DNA from: Paludibacteraceae bacterium
Lineage (GTDB): Bacteria > Bacteroidota > Bacteroidia > Bacteroidales > Paludibacteraceae
Direction: 5' to 3'
Assembly (NCBI GenBank): GCA_017471285.1
Contig: JAFUUZ010000027.1
Coordinates: forward strand, 1-42,275
Length of the DNA: 42,275 nucleotides
The notes beneath the pieces were generated by a model. It was given only the letters and a program-made list of their open reading frames with translations, searched no databases and had not been told where the DNA came from. Both the position numbers and the translations under genes were made by a program. Positions 16,736 to 24,068 of this stretch are shown piece after piece (positions within the stretch are counted from its first letter, which is position 1; the number at the start of each line of letters is the position of its first letter).

Positions 16736-17068
16736 ATGGAAAAACAAGTATTTGTCATAGGACGGTGGCTTTATTCAAAACCGACTCTGGAAGCCGATGA
16801 AAACGGTCAAATTGTCATTTTTACAAAATCATCTGTTGCTCCCGCTGAGATTTTTGAATGGGGCATCGACGCCGAAAAGCATCTTTTTGAGCGGTACAGA
16901 TGGTGCGAAAACGATTTTTACGAAGAATTAAATTACAACAAAACAATTTCAGAAAAACAACTGATAGGGCAAATTGAAGAAATCTCTTCAATTTTGAAAG
17001 AACACGGTTTTGATACCGTTTCCGAACAATACGACATAATAAAGGCAAAGATAAATTCAGATTTGTGA
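16736..17068 (+). CDS. Small unknown protein, first of a three-gene cluster
   Basis: The 110-residue product starts at ATG 16736 (AGGTGA five bases upstream; the frame opens at a GTG 9 bases earlier). The first 40 residues look like a beta-rich domain ('QVFVIGRWLYSKPTLEADE', 'QIVIFTKS'); the last 40 are helical ('ISEKQLIGQIEEISSILKEH'). I recognise no family. It ends 20 bases before the metallopeptidase-like gene, so the two are co-transcribed, and a GNAT gene follows. Confidence 0.7.
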   Translation: MEKQVFVIGRWLYSKPTLEADENGQIVIFTKSSVAPAEIFEWGIDAEKHLFERYRWCENDFYEELNYNKTISEKQLIGQIEEISSILKEHGFDTVSEQYDIIKAKINSDL

Positions 17069-17088
17069 AAATGAGGAGATTTCTAGGC

Positions 17089-17550
17089 ATGGAAAGAGCG
17101 GAAATAACTGCATTGTTTGAAAAATACATCAAAAAGCTCCGAATCACACCGGCATGGGATGTACGGTTAGAATTGGTTGAAGATCCGTTATGGCGAAAGA
17201 CCGGCGATTTCAAGATTGATTGTGACGACAGAAAAGCGATCCTGCTGCTGAACGTCGTGAACCCAATACAGGAAAACATGGAGGAAGTCATTGTCCACGA
17301 GTTGATGCATATCAAGATGTATCCGCTGGATCAGGTCACGGAATCGCTCATTACGAACTGCTTTGAAGAAGGTACTGTGGCAAGTAAATTTGCTTATCAG
17401 CAGTTTTTCACTGCCCTTGAGCAGACGGTGGAGGAACTGGCAAAATGCTTCCTGTATGAATTTGGTGAAGACAAAGAGTTTTCCTATGGCAGATGCCGTA
17501 AGGGTAAATCATTCAACGATCTCTATGAAGGCTTGAACAGCATCGACTGA
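17089..17550 (+). CDS. HExxH metallopeptidase-like protein
   Basis: The 153-residue product contains 'VHELMHIKMYPLDQ' with H70-E71-x-x-H74, the zinc-binding HExxH of metallopeptidases, in a helix preceded by a hydrophobic strand ('AILLLNVVNP'). A possible third ligand is the glutamate in 'ITNCFEEGTVA'. It has no signal peptide and no large protease domain, so it is a minimal zincin-like protein; substrate unknown. ATG 17089 is chosen because AGGAGA lies nine bases upstream, although the frame is open from 17065. It may regulate or be regulated by the preceding small protein (speculation). Confidence 0.75.
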   Translation: MERAEITALFEKYIKKLRITPAWDVRLELVEDPLWRKTGDFKIDCDDRKAILLLNVVNPIQENMEEVIVHELMHIKMYPLDQVTESLITNCFEEGTVASKFAYQQFFTALEQTVEELAKCFLYEFGEDKEFSYGRCRKGKSFNDLYEGLNSID

Positions 17551-17576
17551 CAAATACAGGCTTGTGGAGGTGGAAG

Positions 17577-17960
17577 ATGGATTATATCGTAGATGACAAA
17601 CAGCTAAATGCATCTGTGTTCCTTTTGCTTGTGAATAAAATATGGCCAGGCAACTATGATGCGGAACGTACACAAAATGCCTTATCCAAAACACTGAACA
17701 TAACGGCTTATGATGGTAAAAAGCTGATAGGATGCCTACGCATTCTCTCAGATGGTTATTATTTCGGGACCATCACAGAATTGCTTGTTCTTCCGGAATA
17801 TCAGAACAAAGGTATCGGGAGTAACCTTCTTCAATTGGCAAAAGCCAACACACCAACAATGCTGTATTTTGGCTCGCAGCCAGAAGTAGAAAGATTCTAC
17901 GAGAAGAATGGTTGCAAGATGGGTATGCAATCTTACACAATTGAAAAGAAAAGGGAATAG
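17577..17960 (+). CDS. GNAT family N-acetyltransferase
   Basis: The 127-residue product shows the GNAT fold: 'ITELLVLPEYQNKGIGSNLLQ' region carries the acetyl-CoA-binding R/QxxGxG motif (Q-N-K-G-I-G), followed by a short helix and the C-terminal 'VERFYEKNGCKMG'. It would acetylate an amine using acetyl-CoA; substrate unknown. Start at ATG 17577 with GGAGG six bases upstream. It lies 26 bases after the metallopeptidase-like gene and ends the cluster. Confidence 0.9.
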   Translation: MDYIVDDKQLNASVFLLLVNKIWPGNYDAERTQNALSKTLNITAYDGKKLIGCLRILSDGYYFGTITELLVLPEYQNKGIGSNLLQLAKANTPTMLYFGSQPEVERFYEKNGCKMGMQSYTIEKKRE

Positions 17961-18233
17961 ATAAATTCCCATTTGTCGGATTGAAGGCAGCATGTGTTTG
18001 AGTTTATGTGCAAACACAACATTTGTATTTTTATACAAATCACCTTTTATCCAGGACAGAGAGTATTTCTTCAGCAGAGACCCGCGCCGGCAGCTCTTTT
18101 TTGACCACATGTATTCCACAGTGCGGTTCGGAACGTGCGGAAGGCGCGGACAGGAAACGGTCAAACGGAAGCATTTTTGGAATGTAAGTGCCCAAAAAAG
18201 TTATAAATTATCGGAAAAATAAATAAAGGTCGC
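17961..18233. other. Intergenic region, no gene seen
   Basis: About 270 bases between the GNAT gene and the tRNA fragment without a convincing frame or terminator. Confidence 0.4.
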
Positions 18234-18276
18234 CTCATAACCCGGAGGTCGTGAGGTTCAAGACCCACACCCGCAA
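18234..18276 (+). other. Degenerate 3' fragment of tRNA-Met: attachment-site scar
   Basis: From the anticodon loop CTCATAA (18234-18240) the sequence follows the 3' half of a tRNA-Met(CAT): 3' anticodon strand CCCGG, variable AGGTC, T-arm with GTTCAAGA loop and CCCAC, then ACCCGCA. The 5' half is absent: the preceding bases do not pair with the anticodon stem. The T-stem reads GTGAGG instead of an expected GTGGG, so this copy is decayed. Tyrosine integrases commonly recombine in the anticodon loop or 3' half of tRNA genes, so this is best read as an att scar of an integrated element. Confidence 0.6.
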
Positions 18277-18441
18277 TCATAAAAGTGAAAAGCTCTTTGT
18301 CTTGCCGTCCCTGTCAAACTCATACGGCGCAACTATCATATCCTCCTTCGTTTTGATAGCCTCATTATACGCCGCTGAAAACGCAAACGGGTCGTCTGTC
18401 AAACGACAAATGACCCGTATTGGCAAAAAACTATCGTTCAT
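18277..18441 (-). CDS. Small open frame, possible coding remnant
   Basis: A 54-codon frame (ATG 18441) ends exactly at the edge of the tRNA fragment. Its product contains 'TDDPFAFSAAYNEAIKTKED' and 'APYEFDRDGKTKSF', which look protein-like rather than random. No good ribosome-binding site is visible and I know no match. It may be the tail of a larger broken gene. Confidence 0.25.
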   Translation of the reverse strand: MNDSFLPIRVICRLTDDPFAFSAAYNEAIKTKEDMIVAPYEFDRDGKTKSFSLL

Positions 18442-18514
18442 CTGATGATCAATCTGTCATGCAGCTCACAGTGAACAATACCGCGTGATTATTATATCTC
18501 GCAAAGCTCAGGAC

Positions 18515-18748
18515 TTATGCGAACGATTGTAGAATGCTCAGCGCTTCCGTTAGTGAACACCCGTCGTTCACCGCCGGACCCCACACCGTCTCTCTGTAGT
18601 CCGCCCATTCCTTTTCGAGCTCCGCCAGCGCCTCCATTTGGGCCATTTTCGAGGTATCCTTCGGAAACCATTTCTCTTCTATCTTCTGCCCCTCTGTTTT
18701 AAATAATACAATACGGCCTTGACCTTTGTTATGTCGTTTCTGATTATC
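18515..18748 (-). pseudogene. Coding remnant without start codon
   Basis: An open frame of 77 codons reads through 'RIVLFKTEGQKIEEKWFP' and 'MEALAELEKEWADYRETVWG' to a stop at 18515. It has the amphipathic, charged character of a real protein but no start codon (a stop lies just upstream at about 18751). I take it as the C-terminal end of an unidentified gene, truncated next to the prolyl-tRNA deacylase gene. Confidence 0.35.
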
Positions 18749-18770
18749 TTAAAGGCATGGTTATCTTTCT

Positions 18771-19322
18771 TTACTCAGCGCCGACAAGGCGGACTACGAT
18801 CGGTGTTATTCCGAGCGCCGGCAATATTTTATCCGTAAGGTCGCTCGTCTTGAAGCGTATAGAGCTTGTGTTCTCGCACGGATGGCAGCCGAACATCTCT
18901 TCCTTCAGAACGTCCTCGTCGATAACGAGCGTAACTCGATGGTCTTTGTCATTCATAAGTCCGAGAACCGATACGCTGCCCGGATGCAAATCAAGCAACT
19001 TTGTCATAAACTCCTCGTCAGCAAACGAAAGCCGGCTCACGCCCATTTGCTTTGAAAGCTCCTTCGTTTTGAAGGGCTTGTCTCCCGGCATAATGAGAAG
19101 ATAAAAGTCAGTCTTTTGTCTGTTGCAGAGGAACAGATTTTTGCAGATATGCACGTTAAGCACCGCATCCACATCGACGCAGACCTCCATCGTAGTCGCC
19201 GGTCTGTCGGGATGATCGGTGCGGTCAAAATCTATTCCCAGACCGTCAAGAAATGCGTACGAGCGCACTTCCCGGTCGCTGCGGCCAGTCATATCGTCAG
19301 GGGAACCGTGGTAGAGAATCAA
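18771..19322 (-). CDS. YbaK/PrdX-type prolyl-tRNA deacylase domain protein
   Basis: The 183-residue product matches the YbaK/ProXp (PrdX) editing fold: 'LGIDFDRTDHPDRPATTMEV' region at the start, 'KNLFLCNRQKTDFYLLIMPG' with the conserved lysine that binds the tRNA 3' end, and 'HPGSVSVLGLMNDKDHRVTLVID'. The family clears mischarged Ala- or Cys-tRNA-Pro in the cytoplasm as a free-standing helper of prolyl-tRNA synthetase. The frame opens at TTG 19322 with AAGGAAG nine bases upstream; an ATG at 19292 is the alternative with a weaker site. It sits alone, downstream of and co-directional with the SNF2 gene. Confidence 0.85.
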   Translation of the reverse strand: MILYHGSPDDMTGRSDREVRSYAFLDGLGIDFDRTDHPDRPATTMEVCVDVDAVLNVHICKNLFLCNRQKTDFYLLIMPGDKPFKTKELSKQMGVSRLSFADEEFMTKLLDLHPGSVSVLGLMNDKDHRVTLVIDEDVLKEEMFGCHPCENTSSIRFKTSDLTDKILPALGITPIVVRLVGAE

Positions 19323-19382
19323 TTAAAGCACTTCCTTTGCATTTAATGCCGCCTCGCAGCCCAATTTTATGTAATTCTTTTT

Positions 19383-21557
19383 TCAGACATATGATTCTCC
19401 CTCTTGCTCTGTGTTTCCGCCTTTTAAGGCATTGATTCTCTCTATCTCTTCCTCTATGATATTTCCAAACGTCCGCTCATCGATCTCGAAGCTTTTCTCC
19501 GCAGCGTCTGACTTGTCTGCAAAGGCGTCGAAAATCGCCTGCTTATTTTCCAACAATTCCGTTATCTCCTCATCAATCGTATCATCCGCCAGCAATCGAT
19601 ACACCAGCACATTTCTCGTCTGACCCATTCGATACGCTCTCGAAATAGCCTGATTTTCGATTGAAGGCTTGAATTGCGGCTCGCAGATAATTACAACGCT
19701 TGCCGACTGTATGTTAAGACCGGTGCCGCCGGATTGAATCTGCGCTGCCAAAACAGTACCTGCCGGAGCGTTTTCGAATTCGTCGATTATTTCCTGCCTG
19801 CGCTGAGGTGAGACAGCTCCGTTTATCGGGTTCAGGCATTTTCTGCCAAGCAATGTCGTTACTGCGCGAATAGTATCAAGGAAAAACGAGAAGACAATCA
19901 CCTTTCTTCCATCAGATTCCGCTTCTTCAACTAATTCCATCATTCTCTTTGCCTTTGACGAATTGCGGATATCTTCAATGTTCCATGAAACTCTTCTGAC
20001 CGCCATGAAATTATGCTCATAGAGAGTTCTTTCGTACATTTCCTCTTCTTCCGGATTCAGCGTACACCACTCTTTGCTCTCAATAAGCTCCGGCAGCTCT
20101 GTCAGAACTTCTTCTCTCTTTCTTCTGTAATAGACTGGCGCCACGGCGCTTCTGAACTGCGGAGCATGGGACATATACGCGATTCCCTTCAGCGACGCTG
20201 CGATTTGTGGCTGCAGCAGCCCTACCAGCGAAATCATTTCATCGACCTTGTTTTCAAGCGCCGTACCGGTCATGAAGAGCAGACGTTCCGCATAGCTGCT
20301 GATTCTCGCCGTGTTCAAAGTGCGTTTAGCTTCCGGGTTTTTTATATAATGCGCTTCATCTACCACAAGGAGCGAAAATCTATAATCGTCGGGAAGCTTG
20401 ATGTATCCGGTCGTTTCATACGTAGTAACAGCAACTCCGCCGTGTTTAAGCCAACCTCTCAGCGCATCGGCTCTTCCGCTGCCGTGAATCTTAATTGGAT
20501 TCAGTCGGCTCATTTTGCTGATTTCGCGGCACCAGTTAGATAGCACGCTGGCAGGACATACGACCATAAAGTGCGTCGCCCCGGTATTTTTAAGCGACAC
20601 CATCGCGGCAATAGCCTGAACAGTTTTGCCGAGACCCATCTCATCTCCAAGCAGAACTTTTTCCTGGTGCAATATATATTTGACTCCCCATTCCTGATAT
20701 CTTCGAAGAGTGCAGAGAAGTCCATCGGGAAAAAGCTGTTCGTCCTGGATTTCCTGTGCAAGATCTTCCGGCAGTCCGTAAACTATATCATCAGTGCCGA
20801 GAACTCCGGGATTAATATCCTCAATGATATTGAAGAATGAAACCGGATTGCTGACAAACGCATCCCAGCCGTCTTTAGGGGTTATTTGCCGCAGTCTCTG
20901 ATATTCAAGTCCGAGAGCCTGAGTATCTATGCCGTACTGTCCCTGAAGCATTCCGGAAAGGTACTGATACGCAGCGGTCATCCGCAGCTTTTTTGCAGAT
21001 GAACTGAAAAACCACGAAAATCCGTTTGTTCCTGCATTCAGTTCAATTATAGAATTGTTGATGCCTTGAGAAACTTCCGAAAGAATTCTTTTGCTCCTGT
21101 TGGCGACAGAAATGCCTCTTTGATATCTTGTAATTGCGGCAACAAGCGCATCCGCTTCAGGCGTTTTCGAGTCGGCGCTGAGCTTTAGTTTTACTCCGTC
21201 TCTCGTACCATCTATCATGTTATCAACTATTCTGCGAATAGTATATGCCGAATCCTCGCTGATTCCGTTGAAGTAAGCAAGCTGCCCCCAAGTGAGATGT
21301 GCTATATCCCCTATAGTATTATAGCCCTTGTCTTTAAGCGCTTTGATTCTGATTCCGTGCTTCTCTCTGTTCAGCTCATCTATAGGGACTTCCCGAAGCA
21401 TTGCAACAACTTTTTCTTCGATAAAGTCATCAATAGCCTTAACTACTTCTTCCTTATATGAATCTGCGGCCTGGACTGCAGAGCTAAGTGTTGCGTTTAT
21501 TTCGTTGTGCGCATTAATGACATATTTCGCATCTGCCGAACTGAACGGTCTTGCCAT
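19383..21557 (-). CDS. SNF2/RapA-family DNA helicase (translocase)
   Basis: The 724-residue protein has a full SNF2 motor: motif I 'DEMGLGKT' (305-312), DEAH (400-403), 'MTGTALEN' (motif III), 'SGGTGLNIQSA' (motif V) and 'QAISRAYRMGQ' (motif VI). Ahead of it lies an N-terminal region of about 280 residues with a helix-hairpin-helix-like stretch (about 58-115, 'GYNTIGDIAHLTWGQL', 'FNGISEDSAYTIRRI') that probably binds DNA. It has no SWIM or nuclease domain. The start at 21557 follows AGGAAG. A small unknown gene lies upstream on the same strand. Such lone SNF2 genes are frequent in mobile and defence DNA, but no partner is evident here. Confidence 0.9.
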   Translation of the reverse strand: MARPFSSADAKYVINAHNEINATLSSAVQAADSYKEEVVKAIDDFIEEKVVAMLREVPIDELNREKHGIRIKALKDKGYNTIGDIAHLTWGQLAYFNGISEDSAYTIRRIVDNMIDGTRDGVKLKLSADSKTPEADALVAAITRYQRGISVANRSKRILSEVSQGINNSIIELNAGTNGFSWFFSSSAKKLRMTAAYQYLSGMLQGQYGIDTQALGLEYQRLRQITPKDGWDAFVSNPVSFFNIIEDINPGVLGTDDIVYGLPEDLAQEIQDEQLFPDGLLCTLRRYQEWGVKYILHQEKVLLGDEMGLGKTVQAIAAMVSLKNTGATHFMVVCPASVLSNWCREISKMSRLNPIKIHGSGRADALRGWLKHGGVAVTTYETTGYIKLPDDYRFSLLVVDEAHYIKNPEAKRTLNTARISSYAERLLFMTGTALENKVDEMISLVGLLQPQIAASLKGIAYMSHAPQFRSAVAPVYYRRKREEVLTELPELIESKEWCTLNPEEEEMYERTLYEHNFMAVRRVSWNIEDIRNSSKAKRMMELVEEAESDGRKVIVFSFFLDTIRAVTTLLGRKCLNPINGAVSPQRRQEIIDEFENAPAGTVLAAQIQSGGTGLNIQSASVVIICEPQFKPSIENQAISRAYRMGQTRNVLVYRLLADDTIDEEITELLENKQAIFDAFADKSDAAEKSFEIDERTFGNIIEEEIERINALKGGNTEQEGESYV

Positions 21558-21635
21558 ACCGAAATCTTCCTTCTCCGAAATAACTTTAACGTTTTATGCT
21601 AAATAGAATATCAAAAAATGTTGTTAATTGCAATA

Positions 21636-21971
21636 TTACGCAATATAACCGCTGACTTCATATCCCAGCATCTTGCGATAATACCGCTCCTCTTCCCCAT
21701 GCGGTATACGATAGACCGTGCTGTCCATAAAGTCATCAAATTTGTAAACTGCCTCGTCATCGTCGTCAGAGCAGTAGAGCGTGACAATCGGTTTGCCGTG
21801 ATCGTCAAGGTTGTCTATCGTCACTCTGTTGACCTTCAGAATGCGGTTTTCTCTTCTGTTATACAGCAGGTCGCCCACCGTTGCCGGACACACGGCAAGG
21901 CGCCCCTCCCTGTTCGCATCCTGCCAAGAGCGCAGGCACACTTCCTCGTAAGCTGAAATCAAGACATTCAT
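21636..21971 (-). CDS. Small unknown acidic protein
   Basis: The 111-residue product begins 'MNVLISAYEEVCLRSW' at ATG 21971 with AAAGGAG seven bases upstream; the frame is open up to 22040. It contains 'CPATVGDLLYNRRENRIL', a beta-rich middle ('VTIDNLDDHGKPIVTLYC') and an acidic run 'SDDDDEAVYKFDDF'. I recognise no family. It lies 78 bases upstream of the SNF2 gene on the same strand, so they may be co-transcribed. Confidence 0.65.
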   Translation of the reverse strand: MNVLISAYEEVCLRSWQDANREGRLAVCPATVGDLLYNRRENRILKVNRVTIDNLDDHGKPIVTLYCSDDDDEAVYKFDDFMDSTVYRIPHGEEERYYRKMLGYEVSGYIA

Positions 21972-22189
21972 AATGCGTCTCCTTTCAATTTTTCCGTCGT
22001 CCGCATTATACCACACGGCTACGTCCGTTATATGGGACACATCACTGTGACACCCCCTGTCAAGCAGACTTTTTTGGAGAGTGCTGTCGCTAAGTACGGA
22101 TGTACATATATACGAAGGATTTGCAAATCCTTATATATCTGTCTTTCAGAAAGGTGCCCTTAAATTTTCCTCGACATAGATAATAAATA

Positions 22190-22218
22190 TTAAAGTGGCA
22201 AGCTTTTTGCCACTTTAA
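22190..22218 (-). terminator. Second terminator after the surface operon
   Basis: Perfect 12-base arms (TTAAAGTGGCAA and complement) around a 5-base loop, followed on the minus strand by TATTTATT. Confidence 0.7.
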
Positions 22219-22228
22219 GAAAAAATAT

Positions 22229-22258
22229 GAGCCCTTTCCGTTTTGCCGGAAAGAGCTC
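22229..22258 (-). terminator. First terminator after the SLH gene
   Basis: A 12-base stem (GAGCTCTTTCCG / CGGAAAGGGCTC, one mismatch) with a 6-base loop, followed on the minus strand by ATATTTTTTC, about 20 bases after the SLH stop at 22278. Confidence 0.8.
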
Positions 22259-22277
22259 GGTGTATTAAGATAAAAAC

Positions 22278-24056
22278 TTACTTTACGAAATATCTGTAGA
22301 GCATGGTTACAATCTGAGCACGGGCGCAATTCTCATTGCTTCCGAACTTATTGTCGCCGATGCCGTTGGAAATACCGTTCTCCTTCGCCCACGCAGCTGC
22401 GTCGGCGAAGTATGCTCCCTCAGGAACATCAGCGAAGCTCTCGGCAGTAGTTGCCTTGCCGTTCATTGCACGTGCCATGAAGGTTACCATCTGTGCGCGG
22501 TTTACAATTCCGTTTACTCCGAAGGAACCGTCGCCGATACCATTTGTTACGCCGTTCTCAGTTGCCCAAAGGACTGCCTTGTAGTAGAAGGCGTTAGCGT
22601 CGGTGACGTCAGTAAACTCGGACTTGGTCGCTGTAGGCTCCGGGCAGCCGAGCGCTCTCCAGAGGAAGGTCACTGCCTGCGCTCTTGTGCAGGTTGCATC
22701 GGGTGCGAAGTGGTTCTCATCAACGCCGTTCGTGATGCCCTTCTCAACCGCCCAGTCAACTGCCTTTGCATAGTAGCTGTTCTCGGGAACATCTACGAAC
22801 TTGACCTCCTTAGCAAACTTCGCCTCGACCGTCACCTTTCCGCTTGGCTGAGTGAAGGAGTAGGTTCCGTCCTCGTTCTTCGTAAGCTCGATTTCCTTGC
22901 CGCTTGCGTCCTTAACTGTCAACTCTGCGAGCTTGTAACCAGCGTCGGGCGTTGCCGTTACCTTGACGGTCTGTCCTGCCGCAGCCTTCTCCGGCTCGAG
23001 CTTTATGGTGCCATTCTCAGCTTTTGCAATGGTATTCTCAATGGTAGAAGGCGCTATGTAATTCAAGCTCCACTGTGCGTAGAGCACAAGGTTTCCTTCG
23101 GGCGTAACGCTCTCGCCGTCCTTATATTCTACCTTGCCCTTTTCCTCTGTGCTCCAGCCCGCAAAGTTATATCCCTCACGTGTGAAGGTGTTGGATCTGA
23201 GCGCTACGGAGGTTCCCTTGTACGCCTGCGTGAGAGGCGCTCCGACGCCGCCGTTCGCGTAATAGGTGACGGTGTGCATTCCCTCGGTAAGCTTTGCAAG
23301 ATCATCGCCTATTCCCTGCTCAAAGCCTTCAAGATTCGCGATCATAGAAACACCGCTCTGAAGCTCGGAGAGCTTGACGTCCTTGACGTCGCCGTAGGTC
23401 GTTTCGCCGTTTACTGTGACGTATGCGCGGACGTGGTAGACGGTGTCGGAACTCTCCGGCTTGAGCTTATACGAATAGCAGTTATTGCCGTCGATAACGC
23501 TCTGCGGAAGCATTGCAGTATCATTTGTGAGCTTCACAGCCGGAACATTCGTAACGTCGCTGCCGTCGATTTTGAGATTATTGCCGGTAGTCTTTGTGCT
23601 GTAAACAACGCCCGCATCGTCGCCGCTTGCGATCGCATTGAATGCGATGCTGTTTCCGTCAGTCGAACGGGTTATCGATGTAAAGCCCGCAACAGGCTTT
23701 GCCGTCGGCGCGTTGTTTGCATAGACAGCAAAGAGCGTGGTGTTCGCGTTTACGGTGAGCTTAAGCTCCTTAGCATAGCTGACTATCGAGCCGTCAGCCT
23801 CCCAATATGCGAAGGTCTTGTTCTCAACATCCGGCGCGGCGAGCGTTACGCTCTCGCCGTAGCCGTAGGTATCGGAAAGCGCGTCGGACCACTCGCCGTC
23901 TATATAGACGACGAGTTGGGTCTCGGGTGAAAATACAAGGCTCAGATCCGGTGCCTGGATAACCTCCGGCTCATCAGCGAATGCCGCGACGGACATAACT
24001 GCAAAAAGGGCGGCAATCGCGGTCAGAAGCGCGAAATATTTTATTATCTTTTTCAT
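22278..24056 (-). CDS. Secreted SLH-domain surface protein with InlB-type repeat
   Basis: The 592-residue protein has a signal peptide (1-27: KK, hydrophobic core, AFA cleavage). A beta-rich region follows, then an InlB_B/Listeria-Bacteroides repeat (about 262-329, 'HTVTYYANGGVGAP' to 'NLVLYAQW'), then a divergent bacterial beta-repeat (about 345-415). Three SLH domains close the protein (about 417-460, 480-525, 542-590), each with the 'ITNGxxxxxFxPxxxxxRAQ' pattern. SLH domains bind pyruvylated cell-wall polymer, so this is anchored at the S-layer. The start at 24056 has GGGAGG; it lies 12 bases after the stop of the 1980-residue gene, so the two are translated together. It probably anchors or partners the upstream protein, which has no anchor of its own. 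Confidence 0.93.
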   Translation of the reverse strand: MKKIIKYFALLTAIAALFAVMSVAAFADEPEVIQAPDLSLVFSPETQLVVYIDGEWSDALSDTYGYGESVTLAAPDVENKTFAYWEADGSIVSYAKELKLTVNANTTLFAVYANNAPTAKPVAGFTSITRSTDGNSIAFNAIASGDDAGVVYSTKTTGNNLKIDGSDVTNVPAVKLTNDTAMLPQSVIDGNNCYSYKLKPESSDTVYHVRAYVTVNGETTYGDVKDVKLSELQSGVSMIANLEGFEQGIGDDLAKLTEGMHTVTYYANGGVGAPLTQAYKGTSVALRSNTFTREGYNFAGWSTEEKGKVEYKDGESVTPEGNLVLYAQWSLNYIAPSTIENTIAKAENGTIKLEPEKAAAGQTVKVTATPDAGYKLAELTVKDASGKEIELTKNEDGTYSFTQPSGKVTVEAKFAKEVKFVDVPENSYYAKAVDWAVEKGITNGVDENHFAPDATCTRAQAVTFLWRALGCPEPTATKSEFTDVTDANAFYYKAVLWATENGVTNGIGDGSFGVNGIVNRAQMVTFMARAMNGKATTAESFADVPEGAYFADAAAWAKENGISNGIGDNKFGSNENCARAQIVTMLYRYFVK

Positions 24057-24068
24057 GGTTTACCTCCC

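Noticed and set aside
22710-23930. 406-codon plus-strand open frame
   Set aside because: Antisense to the SLH protein, which has clear signal peptide and SLH domains.
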